Below are positions 21,567-33,088 of a stretch of DNA of 64,000 nucleotides, piece after piece. The notes beneath the pieces are model-generated. The model had not been told where the DNA came from, did no database searches, and saw only the letters and a list, made by a program, of their open reading frames with translations. Positions within the stretch are counted from its first letter, which is position 1; each line of letters starts with the position of its first letter. The DNA lies in contig CALYLW010000339.1 of the NCBI GenBank assembly GCA_944989445.1, positions 32,501 through 96,500 on the forward strand, written 5' to 3'. Both the position numbers and the translations under genes were made by a program. Source of the DNA: Ampullaceana balthica. Lineage: Eukaryota; Mollusca; Gastropoda; Lymnaeidae.

Positions 21567-22144
21567 GTAAGAATAGGAATCCGAGTGTTTATTTTCAAAG
21601 AGTTCTTCGAGAGCTCGTATTTTGGCCTACAACTCGCCCGCCCCTTCTCCTTAAGATAACTTGTAGCTTGCCGTTGCGGCTTAGCGCGGCAGATATGAAA
21701 TCCTCAAGTCAAGTCTTGGAGTGATAAGTTTCATGGAACCCTCCCCTCACCCGCCCCCACCCACTCTCTAAAACAAACGCCGTCATTGTACGTTTTTCTC
21801 CAAGTGTTTTCCGTGTGTTTAATTTAGGCCTGTGTTGCTGTGTTGATGTGAGTGTCACTCAAGAAGGTACAAAAATTGTTTCAATTCAACAGTTTGTGCT
21901 CACACTGCTGTAACAATCTTTGCAATTCTCCACTCAGAGAGTTAACATTCTCCACTCAGAAAAGTTAACATTCTGCAGCTGTCCATCCGACATACCAGTG
22001 ACGTCACGACACCAACTGCCCTTCGGCTCAACTTAACATTACGACTCCAGGCTTTGTTTCATCAAGTTGACGTTTGTCTTAAGCCCAAGCCCCCAGCCCT
22101 CTAGGCCCCCTAAGCCCCACGGCCATCATTTCTGATGCTTGCAG

Positions 22145-22284
22145 ACAGCCACGGCCGCACGTTCCGGATAGTTGCCCGTCCAGCTCCAGGGGTCAAACGT
22201 CTGGGCGTGTCCCCCGCAGGTCTGTCCGTCGTTTTGTCACCGGTCAAGCGCGACATTGAAGTGGACCCCACAACAACAGTGCAG
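22145..22284 (+). CDS. best candidate internal exon, product unknown
   Basis: The acceptor TTTCTGATGCTTGCAG ends at 22144, with a CTGAT branch-like word and a C-rich tract upstream. The donor GTGCAG|GTAAGG follows 22284 and is close to the animal consensus. The 140 bp between is unique, GC-rich and open in one frame (SHGRTFRIVARPAPGVKRLG, then SPVKRDIEVDPTTTVQ). Splice signals at both ends, raised GC and an unbroken frame make this the most exon-like segment in the window. I do not recognise the protein. A CRE palindrome lies 140 bp upstream at 21999-22006. Confidence 0.42.
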
Positions 22285-22487
22285 GTAAGGTCATCACTCA
22301 GCTGTCGTGTCCATTCTTTACGTGTCCAAGGTTTAGCTTAACTGTTAGCTGCTGATTTCATGTTATTGTTATAAGCTATGAAACCCATAATTATTGCGAT
22401 AACCTTCGTCGGTTTCTTCAATTTAGTTCGATGAATGAATTGGTTTAGCTAGTCCATTAACCCAATGCTTATTTTCATCTAATAAGA

Positions 22488-22712
22488 CAAATCAATTTTT
22501 GGGATTAATCAATTTTTGGGATTAATCAATTTTTGGGATTAATCAATTTTTGGGATTAATCAATTTTGTGATTAATCAATTTTGGGATTAATCAATTTTT
22601 GGGATTAATCAATTTTTGTGATTAATCAATTTTTGGGATTTATCAATTTTTGGGATTCATCAATTTTTGTGATTAATCAATTTTTGGGATTAATCAATAT
22701 TTGGGATTTAAC
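22488..22712. repeat. 17 bp minisatellite, about 13 copies
   Basis: Unit TCAATTTTTGGGATTAA, with GTGATTAA and TTATC variants. Confidence 0.95.
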
Positions 22713-23566
22713 TATTAAAACAAAAAAAAGTTAACAAGAGAATGTCTAAAAGACAATTTAACATGTTAAAGATGTAAACTTGATTCAATCATAAGCAAAA
22801 GTGTCGTACTGCATCTCTTTTCCTTGTAACATGTACTTATACATATCTAATCAAAATATGAGTTCAAATTATCAAACTATGTATCCTTGTGTATTCCATG
22901 TATGTTCAGCACAAGTTATTTATTATATGTGTATGTATTAAGTTATGTCTGGCCTTATAACTTTTAACCATACTCACCATTTATATGTTAGATAACAAGC
23001 GTCATGACTCACGATTTTATTTTAGTTAACATTCGTTATTATCAGAAAATTTCAGACTACTTCTTCTGCCTCTAGAAAACTGTTTTTTAAATATTCCCTT
23101 GAAACAACTCAAAGATATGTTAAAATTTAGTTTACTCCAAAATGACGTTGATGTCATTGATATTTCTTTGACGTGTAGGTGTGTAGTGCAAGTACATGTT
23201 GGTGTGTAGAGCAAGCACATGTCGTCATGTAGGTGTGTAGAGTTAGCACAAACAGCTCTATTCCCGTCTTGCTGAATGGTGACGGTTCACCCCTAGAATG
23301 TCATCTATCGCAGAGTTAGGATTAAACCAATACTCCGTTTATAGATGGCGGATGCAAGATGAGGGGTGGGGAAGTGTCGATGGTGGTGGGGGGGGGGCTG
23401 GCCTGTGATGTACTGCTGTTAAGTTCAAAGTTTGATCTGTATCGAAAGTTAGTTATTTTTTGTCGTAGTTTATCCTTACAGACGGACAATTGACATAACA
23501 AATTAATGAGCCAATAGTGTATCATAGAGTTGCTCACACAGTTGCAACGTTTGTGCTAAATTGCAC
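22713..23566. other. unique AT-rich spacer
   Basis: About 0.85 kb of low-copy sequence. A G-run of nine lies at 23388-23396. Short frames on both strands have no support. Confidence 0.45.
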
Positions 23567-23650
23567 AGATGTTACACCCTAGATGTGTTCTGTCAGTGCC
23601 CTCTCTATAGAAGATATTACACCCTAGTTATGTTCTGTTAATGCCCTCAC
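23567..23650. repeat. imperfect two-copy duplication, about 50 bp
   Basis: Two copies containing TTACACCCTAG, ATGTTCTGT and TGCCCTC. Confidence 0.75.
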
Positions 23651-23692
23651 TGCTGGCCTATACCTTTAGGGGCCTTATGTTCATGTACACAC

Positions 23693-24098
23693 AGTCACAT
23701 AGAGAACGTTATGTACCATTGAGTTATGTCACATAGAGAACGTTATGTACCATTGAGTTATGTCACATAGAGAACGTTATGTACCATTGAGTTATGTCAC
23801 ATAGAGAACGTTATGTACCATTGAGTTATGTCACATAGAGAACGTTATGTACCATTGAGTTATGTCACATAGAGAACGTTATGTACCATTGAGTTATGTC
23901 ACATAGAGAACGTTATGTACCATTGAGTTATGTCACATAGAGAACGTTATGTACCATTGACCATTGAGTTATGTCACATAGAGAACGTTATGTACCATTG
24001 ACCATTGAGTTATGTCACATAGAGAACGTTATGTACCATTGACCATTGAGTTATGTCACATAGAGAACGTTATGTACCATTGACCATTGAGTTATGTC
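23693..24098. repeat. 34/41 bp minisatellite, 11 copies
   Basis: The unit contains GTCACATAGAGAACGTTATG and TACCATTGAGTTAT. The first copies are 34 bp. The last four carry a 7 bp duplication (ACCATTG), giving 41 bp units, so an internal slip was itself amplified. Confidence 0.96.
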
Positions 24099-24481
24099 TT
24101 ATTGAACATAATTTGATGCTGGGGTCAAGTATTGTCTAATGATGTGTGACAACATTGACGATACATAAGATGACCATTGGTCATGCTGTTTGGACGTCTG
24201 TCCCTGTTTATCGTGCGCTAGAACCAGTAACGCGTACGACGATTTTTTTTTAAAAAGATGAACTATTCATTGAAACTTTGCCAAGAGGTCAAGGTCGTGA
24301 TATTTAGACACTCAGAAAAATCTATTTTTAGTCAAAGAATTACATCAACTAATATTGACATCCCAAGGATACCCCCCCAAACCCACCTAATCACACAAGG
24401 ACAGCTCTCATTTAAAAGACACCAATGTTCCATTACGGTATTAATATTATAATTTTTGTTATCAATCTTCAGATTTGATTT
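24099..24481. other. unique spacer
   Basis: Low-copy sequence with T8 and C8 runs; no gene is supported. Confidence 0.45.
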
Positions 24482-24668
24482 CTTTCAACACTATTCAAAT
24501 TGACAACTGACACTACCTGTCTATGAATACTGCTCAAATTGACCACTGACACTACCTGTCTATGAATACTGCTCACTTTGACCAATGACACTCCCTGTCT
24601 ATCAACACTGCTCTACTTTGACCAATGACACTCCCTGTCTATCAACACTGCTCAATTTGAACAATAAC
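24482..24668. repeat. 39 bp minisatellite, about 5 diverged copies
   Basis: The unit contains TTGACCACTGACACTACCTG and TCTATGAATACTGCTC. Confidence 0.9.
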
Positions 24669-25224
24669 ATCCCGTCCTTAGTTGCTAATTACTAATTAGA
24701 TGTCATGGTGACCTTACTAAAAGTTCCTTGGATGAGAAATCTCTTAACGGGCAAGTAAATAGGACTAAACACCAGCTCGGGGATCATTCATTATTAAATT
24801 TGTGTTCACTATCTGCAACGAGTTAACAACGAGATTAACTGGAAAACTTAATGATTTATCAAGCTCTCCTTTCTTTCGACCAAACCAAAATAAGAAACAC
24901 GTTGAGACTTTAAGGAAAATGTTAAGCAATCCTTCTTGTATTTGTTTTAGAAATAAGAATATAGATTAAAATTTCCCTCTACAAAAATTTTTAAAAAACA
25001 AAACAAAACAAGGGACATAACTGTCACAAAAACAAATCTCACGCACTCTGTCGTCTTCCGGTTTGAGACCAGGTCCAAATTCCTTTCCTCCCTTGTCCTA
25101 TCTGGCAAATCCGTGGCGTGAATCTTGAGGCAACTCGTCTAATATTAGCTAAACATGGGTTGCCATTCCATGGAGGCATTATCATGCCGCACAGATCCAA
25201 CATTCAACCTTTTGATTTGAGAAG
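24669..25224. other. unique spacer
   Basis: Low-copy AT-rich sequence; nothing is supported. Confidence 0.45.
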
Positions 25225-25555
25225 AGAAGATAGGAACCAATCATTGTTGGACAGATATGCTAGGAACTAATCATTGTTGGACAGACATGCTAGGAACTAA
25301 TCATTGTTGGACAGACATGCTAGGAACCAATCATTGTTGGACAGACATGTTAGGAACTAATCATTGTTGGACAGACATGCTAGGAACCAATCATTGTTGG
25401 ACAGACAAGTAGGAACCAATCATTGTTGGACAAACATGCTAGGAACCAATCATTGTTGAGCAGATAAGTTATAGGAACCAATCATTGTTGAGCAGATAAG
25501 TTAGGAACCAATCATTGTTGAACAGCCATGCTAGGAACCAATCATTGTTACACAC
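25225..25555. repeat. 30 bp minisatellite, about 11 copies
   Basis: The unit contains TAGGAACCAATCATTGTTGG and ACAGACATGC. Left copies are regular; right copies vary in length (GAGCAGATAAGTTA). Most units contain a CCAAT word. Confidence 0.94.
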
Positions 25556-25834
25556 TGACCGATATTGTTGTGCATGGCATTGACAGATGATAGACACGCT
25601 TTTACAGAGGATTGTTATATGATGGGAGACATTAGGCGTAAATTAAAGACTTGTTGTAGACCTTGGTGGTTACATTTTCAAATTTATTGCACCCATATTT
25701 CCTAAATACTTAGATTCTAGTAGTTTCCTTATAGATGTGAGACTTCGCAATTTATCGATCCTCTATTGATTTTTTACTGGCTAAAATTCCTATACAATTA
25801 TTTCATCATCATTATTATTTTAAATTAAATTCAA

Positions 25835-25998
25835 TCATTGTTATGTCCTAGATCTGATGACGGCATAGATTGTTATGTCCTAGATCTGATTAAGTCATAG
25901 ATTGTTATGTCCTAGATCTGATGACGTCATAGATTGTTATGTCCTAGATCTGATGACGTCATAGATTGTTATGTCCTAGATCTGATTACGTCATAGAT
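25835..25998. repeat. 32 bp minisatellite, 5 copies, carrying CRE palindromes
   Basis: The unit contains ATTGTTATGTCCTAGATCTG and ATGACGTCATAG. Two of the five copies have an intact TGACGTCA (25922-25929 and 25954-25961). In the others that site is mutated at one or two bases. Confidence 0.94.
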
Positions 25999-26076
25999 TG
26001 GCTCATGTATAAATTTGATACACTACTGAGTTATAGGGAAAGAAACGGATGAATTACGAATTAAATAACTTGAGTG

Positions 26077-26190
26077 GGTCAGTAATATTCTGATTCCATG
26101 TTGACTAATGGTCCCCAGTCAGTAACTTTCTGATCCCATGTTGACCAATGGTCGCCAGTCAGTAACCTTCTGATTCCATATTGATCAGTA
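26077..26190. repeat. about 41 bp repeat, 3 copies
   Basis: The unit contains CAGTCAGTAACTTTCTGAT and CCATGTTGACCAATGG. Confidence 0.88.
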
Positions 26191-26645
26191 AAGAATTTAT
26201 TTAAACTACCAGGTATCTTGGTTTTGTTTAATCTTCTCTAACATAAGTTTATATAGTATCAGTTGGTGTTAATATATAGAACTCTTCCGTAACTACACAC
26301 TTGGATAATGAAAATTGATCCAAAACTTCATTGGGAGAATTGATCGTAAATACAATGGGGGCAGCTATCAGATCTAAAAATAAAAATAATAAACATTCTG
26401 GGCGCAACTGATCCAAAGAATCATGGGAATGGCTCTAGACCTAGAGAAATATTTTGTTTTCAAGTAATTGCATTTCCTATAAATTGTTTTGTATGTTCCC
26501 TTTGATCTTCCACACAGATCTCCCACAGATTAATGTGTTTGAGTCTTTCCCCTCTATTTGTGTGTATACTTGTGTAGCCTCCCTTGTTACTACCCGGCCC
26601 TTTTGATGATTCCTTCTTGCCATTTAAATATTCAATATACGTTAT
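26191..26645. other. unique spacer
   Basis: Low-copy AT-rich sequence; nothing is supported. Confidence 0.45.
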
Positions 26646-27381
26646 ACTGATAGAGAAGTAGGCAGGAGATTATCATATTGATGACAATGTCACTGATAGA
26701 GAAGTAGGCAGGAGATTATCATATTGATGACAATGTCACTGATAGAGAAGTAGGCAGGAGATTATCATATTGATGACAATGTCACTGATAGAGAAGTAGG
26801 CAGGAGATTATCATATTGATGACAATGTCACTGATAGAGAAGTAGGCAGGAGATTATCATATTGATGACAATGTCACTGATAGAGAAGTAGGCAGGAGAT
26901 TATCATATTGATGACAATGTCACTGATAGAGAAGTAGGCAGGAGATTATCATATTGATGACAATGTCACTGATAGAGAAGTAGGCAGGAGATTATCATAT
27001 TGATGACAATGTCACTGATAGAGAAGTAGGCAGGAGATTATCATATTGATGACAATGTCACTGATAGAGAAGTAGGCAGGAGATTATCATATTGATGACA
27101 ATGTCACTGATAGAGAAGTAGGCAGGAGATTATCATATTGATGACAATGTCACTGATAGAGAAGTAGGCAGGAGATTATCATATTGATGACAATGTCACT
27201 GATAGAGAAGTAGGCAGGAGATTATCATATTGATGACAATGTCACTGATAGAGAAGTAGGCAGGAGATTATCATATTGATGACAATGTCACTGATAGAGA
27301 AGTAGGCAGGAGATTATCATATTGATGACAATGTCACTGATAGAGAAGTAGGCAGGAGATTATCATATTGATGAACATGTC
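26646..27381. repeat. 46 bp minisatellite, 16 near-identical copies
   Basis: The unit contains ACTGATAGAGAAGTAGGCAG and GAGATTATCATATTGATGAC; 16 x 46 = 736 bp. I saw no difference between internal copies; only the last differs (GATGAACATGTC). Recent or strongly homogenised expansion. Confidence 0.97.
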
Positions 27382-27758
27382 AGGACATGGAAGATGAACT
27401 TTCCTTTGCCCATAACACTGATGAGATTAGTGCTAAGAAAACTGGAGAAATGCCTTGTCAGATGTGTCAATCAACTTGTGTATCGTGTATTTTATTCCCC
27501 CCCCAACCTCGACTATCTCCTCTCTTCTAATGTGTGAGTAAATGCAAAATAAAATTAAAAAAAAACATGCAGGTCTCAAGGTTATCCACACCTCCATCAA
27601 ACGTGACTAGAGTTTGTATTTCTATTCCTTTCGTTCCAGAAGCAATCATTTGAAAATTGTAATGACTAAACTTTTTGTTGTTTAAATCACAGTATTTTCG
27701 GTGAGATAGACTTTTTGAATAAAAACGTCTACGTTATTTCAACTTTTAGTAACTTTCC
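27382..27758. other. unique spacer
   Basis: Low-copy sequence with a C-run at 27497-27504; nothing is supported. Confidence 0.45.
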
Positions 27759-27946
27759 CTTTAATCACCATCACTAGCAATAGTCAGCTCTCTAATCACC
27801 ATCACTAGCAATAGTCAGCTCTCTAATCACCATCACTAGCAATAGTCAGCTCTCTATTCACCATCACTAGCAATAGTCAGATCTAATCACCATCACTAGC
27901 AATAGTCAGATCTAATCACCATCACTAGCAATAGTCAGCTCTCCAT
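27759..27946. repeat. 27-31 bp minisatellite, 6 copies
   Basis: The unit contains TAATCACCATCACTAGCAAT and AGTCAGCTCTC. Two copies have a 4 bp shorter link (AGTCAGATC). Confidence 0.93.
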
Positions 27947-28312
27947 TCTCTTCGTAAGTTGCCGACGTTCCGCATCATTCTATTTCTAACTTTCATTTTA
28001 TAGGTCAACTTAACCTTGAATATTTTCAAGTTATTCTCGGGTTCTTTTGTCTCGTAAGTTTTTCATCAATCGTGTGGCCTCATCAAAACAAATGCCATTT
28101 TGTTGGCAATCTTCGTTTAAAACCAAACAAATGGCTATTGTCAGGAGATAACTGGTCCAGGATACAACAGAGTACAAGTTCCTTTGTTTCTATTGTGTTC
28201 GATGAAATATTATAAACAGCTCAGACCTCCACCTTCCCTTTCCCTTACAAGATTTCCTGGTCGACTGTAGTCACGTGAGGTAAACTATATATGTCGCAAT
28301 GACCTGTCTAAG
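27947..28312. other. unique spacer with TCACGTGA E-box
   Basis: Low-copy sequence. TCACGTGA lies at 28271-28278. No gene is supported. Confidence 0.45.
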
Positions 28313-28482
28313 TGCTATGGGTAACCTTAGTCTCATGGGTAATTTTAGTCCTATGGGTAATCACAGACCTATGGGCAATGTCTGTCCTAGAGGTAATGTC
28401 TGTCCTAGAGGTAATGTCTGTCCTAGAGGTAATGTCTGTCCTAGAGGTAAAGTCAGTCCTAGAGGTAATGTCAGTCCTATTT
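28313..28482. repeat. 17-18 bp minisatellite
   Basis: Left copies are variants of CTATGGGTAATCTTAGTC. Right copies are regular 18 bp TGTCCTAGAGGTAATGTC. The frames through it (GNVCPR) are array read-through. Confidence 0.92.
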
Positions 28483-28963
28483 GTTGTGTCAGAAATATAT
28501 TTTTAAAAATCACTTACAAAATTATAAACAACTTCACCAATGTGTCAATAGCAACATTCCATTGATGTATTGTCCCTATCGGATTATCCTTCCACCCACA
28601 CAATTGATGAATTGTCCCTATACCTCCACCCACACAACATAAAATACACATACATCAATAGGTGAACATAATGAAAACATTTCCAAAATTTCTTTTCTGT
28701 TATCTTACAAAAACGCATTCACACGTTTTGAACAGATGACCAAATTGTATGTATCAAAATAACCACTCAGTGCAATCCAAAATTATTTTATTTAAAGACA
28801 CGTGATTAAAATCGTGGCTTTAGTAGGTATTTTAAAGCATCCCTTTATATTTTATCCGTGTGGAAGTTTTTTTATTTTACCCATTAAATTTGTGAATGTT
28901 TTCATAATAAACGCTTCCATCGGTTGCCTGCAGTAGACTCACCAAGAAAAGATCATGGATACT
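28483..28963. other. unique AT-rich spacer
   Basis: Low-copy sequence; nothing is supported. Confidence 0.45.
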
Positions 28964-29392
28964 TAGATTCACCAATACACGATCGTGTGCCCTGTGTGTA
29001 CACACCAATACACGATCGTGTGCCCTGTGTGTACGCACCAATACACGATCGTGTGCCCTGTGTGTACACACCAATACACGATCATGTGCCCTGTGTGTAC
29101 ACACCAATACACGATCGTGTGCCCTGTGTGTACACACCAATACACGATCGTGTGCCCTATGTGTACACACCAATACACGATCATGTGCCCTATGTGTACA
29201 CACCAATACACGATCATGTGCCCTGTGTGTACACACCAATACACGATCATGTGCCCTATGTGTACTCACCAATACACGATCATATGCCCTATGTGTACTC
29301 ACCAATACACTATCATATGCCCTGTGTGTACTCACCAATACACGATCATATGACCTACGTGTACTCACCAATACACGATCATATGACCTATG
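28964..29392. repeat. 33 bp minisatellite, 13 copies, with a palindrome in each unit
   Basis: The unit contains CCAATACACGATCGTGTGCC and CTGTGTGTACACA. ACACGATCGTGT is a 12 bp palindrome on the left. It decays to GATCATGTG and GATCATATG to the right, so copies are graded by position. Because the unit is a multiple of 3, four frames on both strands are open; none is called. Confidence 0.96.
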
Positions 29393-29476
29393 TTTTATGT
29401 ACTAACATGTCGGTGTCTTTCGCCATTGCTATTTTTTACTTTCTGATTTTTTTGGTATCTTAATCGTCATTATAAG

Positions 29477-29692
29477 CTACAGTTTTGACTTTGCCAACTT
29501 GAAGATATGAGAGATATCAATGACTCCATTTTGGGAGCGAAACATTTGAGACCGTTCTAAGAGACCTAAGATATTTACGACCCATGATTTAACTCCTGCA
29601 AGTGCGTACACTGACAACAGACATATAAAGCGTGACATATTTGAGCTGGTTGTTTGGCTTTGCTCTAACGCTATCATTAATTTTATGTTCAT
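29477..29692 (-). CDS. doubtful minus-strand small ORF or exon
   Basis: Unique sequence gives a 71-codon frame (MNIKLMIALEQSQTTSSNMS, ending FKLAKSKL). It opens just inside the 29693-29925 array and is in frame with it. An acceptor-like TACGCACTTGCAG lies inside. Composition is protein-like, but there is no recognised domain and no other evidence. Confidence 0.15.
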   Translation of the reverse strand: MNIKLMIALEQSQTTSSNMSRFICLLSVYALAGVKSWVVNILGLLERSQMFRSQNGVIDISHIFKLAKSKL

Positions 29693-29925
29693 GGCCTCGT
29701 TGAGTTGAACATTTTGGCCTAATACTTGAATACTTCGTTGAGTTGAACATTTTGGCCTAATACTTGAATACTTCGTTGAGTTGAACATTTTGGCCTATTA
29801 CTTGAATACTTCGTTAAGTTGAACATTTTGGTTTATTACTTGAATACTTCTTTGTTGAACATTTTGGCCTATTACTTGAATACTTCTTTAAGTTGAACAT
29901 TTTGGCCTATTACTTGAATACTTTG
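29693..29925. repeat. 38 bp minisatellite, 6 copies
   Basis: The unit contains CTTCGTTGAGTTGAACATTT and TGGCCTAATACTTGAATA. The right copies lose a few bases. Confidence 0.94.
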
Positions 29926-30129
29926 GAGGCAGTTGACATTTGCTAAGGACTTTACTGGTTTGGGGAGGGGTTAAGATGGACAATGCGGAAAGACCGAGTG
30001 TTTAACTTAAAGATTAGATTTTGTACGTGACCGAAGGAAGGGGGGATAACGTTAGCAGTGAAGCTATTCGAGTCTTAGCGATACACCTAAAAAAAGAAAG
30101 AATGGAACGTCATCATTGCTAATACAGAA

Positions 30130-30345
30130 TCTATTTACTTTGTATCAGTTCTTAAAGTTGTTTCTACTTTATACACTTACTTCTTCTTTAGCCCATCTTT
30201 ATGTCTTGTTTGCGAAGGTTTCTTGTTACAAAATACTATTTACATTGTATCATCCTTTAAAGGAATTTCTATTTTATAATTCACACAATCGCTGCTACTT
30301 AAAGTCTATCTTTTTGTCATGTTTGCAGGGGTTTCTTGATACGCA
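30130..30345. repeat. diverged direct duplication of about 110 bp
   Basis: TATTTACTTTGTATCA...TTTCTTGTTAC and TATTTACATTGTATCA...TTTCTTGATAC align along their length with scattered changes (shared TTTCTA, TTTATA and TGTTTGC words). A CAGGGG near 30324 is not paired with a clear donor. Confidence 0.7.
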
Positions 30346-31192
30346 ATTTTAAAAAAAAAGTTTTCCTGACTACCCCCCCCCGCCCCCACCTCCCCCTGCC
30401 CCCCCACCTCCCCCTAATTACTACAGAATTTATGTTTTCAAGACGTATTGTCATTGTGAAATTTTGATTGCAGAAGGAGATTTCTTGTAAAATCACAAAA
30501 TCTCAAAGTTTCCATGGTAACCGTTGTACATTTGAAACTACTGACAATTTAAAAGCATGTGTTGTGTATATACAGTAATTAAAGAATTGTTCAGGTTTGC
30601 ACGGCCGTTTTCTAACAGCTCAAGTGATGTCAACTTTCTTGCTGTCTATTTTGGTGATGTTTTAACCATAAGACTTGAGACAGATTTACAACTAAACAAA
30701 TAAAATGTCCACTTTAGATTTCAAGTATTCACTTCAGGCCCCCCCCCCATTTCTTTCCTGTCCTAACTTCCAGATGCAATAAAGCCGGACAAGTTTTTGG
30801 AACTGTGGGATTTCAGATAACTCATGTGTGTGTGTGTGGGGCGGGGGGGGGGTCACTTAACTGTGTTTGTAGATCCTGTTAGAAGACGTACCAAACGACA
30901 AGATGCGGGGAGGGGGGAGGCCTCGTGCACATATCTTCTTATATGTTAGTGTTTTGGTGTTATGTGTTAGCCGCTTAGTTGTGTTAGAGGCAAACACCTG
31001 GGTGTGTGAGAGACTTTCGAAAGTGGCTGGAGATCTTGGTATTTGATGTTTGAGGCTATGGTTGTGATTGATGGGCACGTAACAATATTGATGAATCTAC
31101 GAGGCAGATGGAAATGAAAAGTTCATTTAGGACATCATTGATGTCATTTCGTTTCAATGTAACTTGGTTTCACATTCAACTCCCCCTCTTCC
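30346..31192. other. unique spacer with C/G runs
   Basis: C-rich stretches at 30374-30415 and 30738-30747, a (GT)n and G-run at 30824-30851, otherwise low-copy sequence. Nothing else is supported. Confidence 0.5.
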
Positions 31193-31755
31193 CCCCACAC
31201 CCATCCTGGATGACCCCAGCCCCCCTTACACACACACACACCCATCCTAGATGACCCCAGCCCCCCACACACACATCCTAGATGACCAAATCCACCCACA
31301 CACACCCATCCTAGATGACCCCATCCCCCACACACCCATCCTAGATGACCCCAACCCCCCTTACACACACACCCATCCTAGATGACCCCATCCCCCCACA
31401 CACCCATCCTAGATGACCCCAACCCCCCTTACACACACACCCATCCTAGATGACCCCATCCCCCCACACACACATCCTAGATGACCCCATCCACCCACAC
31501 ACACCCATCCTAGATGACCCCATCCCCCACACACACATCCTAGATGACCCCAGCCCCCCTTACACACACACACCCATCCTAGATGACCCCAGCCCCCACA
31601 CACACATCCTAGATGACCCCATCCACCCACACACACCCATCCTAGATGACCCCATCCCCACACACACATCCTAGATGACCCCAGCCCCCCCCACACACAC
31701 ACCCATCCTAGATGACCCCAGCCCCCTACACACACATCCTAGATGACCCCAGCCC
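31193..31755. repeat. variable 31-37 bp minisatellite, about 16 copies
   Basis: The core CATCCTAGATGACCCCA is constant. The link of C-run and (AC)n varies in length between copies. The minus frames (GGWGHLGWVC) are array read-through. Confidence 0.95.
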
Positions 31756-32267
31756 GCTAAGATCTGGTCACATTCTTGCGCTGCTTAAGACATTCCAAAC
31801 ACTCGCAAACATTCTTAGTTTAGTCGTGTTACCATTGGAATAGTCTGGAGAGTTTTACTTAATCAGACCATTTGACGTGCATTACCTACATATTCATTAT
31901 TGTTTTATTTGACTTGCATTGTCTGAATCTTAACGAATCATTCTTTATATTTAATAGGTATTGCATCTTCATCATTGTTTTATGTTTTTATACCCAGTTT
32001 TTAGTTGTTTTTTTGTTGTTGTTTTTTTTTGTTTTTTGTTTGTTGGTATCATAATAATTAATACCTTTAACCCATCTAATTAATTTCAACCAAAAAAGCT
32101 TTTAAGTTCTGGTTCAGTAAATCGTATGCCATACATGAACATTTCAGTTGTTCTCATGGCAAAGCAGTGCCATTTTAAGTTTCTTTTGGTGAATCTTGCT
32201 AAATAACGACTGTTTATCTAAATAACGACTGTTTATCATGTGTTCAGTCTTAGATGTTGAAAGATCA
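31756..32267. other. unique AT-rich spacer
   Basis: T-rich tract at 32005-32042 and an 18 bp duplication (AAATAACGACTGTTTATC) at 32201-32238. No gene is supported. Confidence 0.45.
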
Positions 32268-32318
32268 TCAGTTGACGTATTTAATGGAGGACGCGGCGTT
32301 GCTAGCCTGGGCTGCCAT
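32268..32318 (-). CDS. candidate translation start / first coding exon
   Basis: On the minus strand CCAAGATGGCAGCCC combines a strong start context (A at -3, G at +4) with the YY1-type word AAGATGGC that often overlaps start codons in animal genes. The frame reads MAAQASNAASSIKYVN and then stops, so a donor would have to lie before 32268; AC|GTCAAC near 32275 is weak. No product is recognised. Confidence 0.15.
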   Translation of the reverse strand: MAAQASNAASSIKYVN

Positions 32319-33088
32319 CTTGGATGCCACCGCAGGATCTTTTTATTAATCTCAGTTTCCAGAAAAGTCATGTAGGTCTTACCAAAGTTCACAAGCTAAA
32401 AGACTTTCTGTCAAACATTAGTTGAGACACACAAACAAGCCCAACCCTCATGTTGACAGAAAAGGGTTTAATCGTGATAGCCCAGCGATCAATATGTGGA
32501 GGACATTGTGTATCGGACTTACTCTCTTATCAGCAACATATTGGCGACACATTCAATTTCACGCCATGTTTTCATCATTAACAAAACAAGATACGGGAAC
32601 TTGATAGTTTCAAATATTTTCAGCGCCCCTTCCAGCCCCTCAAAATACCTTCTATGAACAGTAAAGAAAATGGGAATATACTACAGACATTGATAAGAAT
32701 AGGCAATGAGAAGAAATCAATTTCGTTTTATGATTTAATGTTCTAACCATAGAACACGATTCCCAACTCTCGAATCAGAAATGTTTTGAAACGTAACTTG
32801 ATGTCTTGTAAAATTTACAAATTGTTGCAGTTACCTGTGACACGACTGTAACATTTCATTTCTATCAACTCCCCCCTCCCCACTCGCCCTTTCTCCTTCA
32901 TTATAAAACCACAATGTCAATATTATGGGTTATTTCTGTCAACTTATTTTATACGTTTTAAATATGTGTATAGTGAGATGAGCAATACATGACTAAAGAC
33001 TGAATCTATGTTACAAAGGATTAGTGCAATTGACATTCATCACCTTTGTTGTACACATAGTCTTGCTATAAGTGTACATCAAATCATA
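32319..33088. other. unique spacer
   Basis: Low-copy AT-rich sequence; short frames on both strands are unsupported. Confidence 0.45.

Noticed and set aside
28924..29463. Plus frame of 179 residues (DRVPCVYTPIH repeats)
   Set aside because: A 33 bp array, open in four frames on both strands; no reason to prefer this one.
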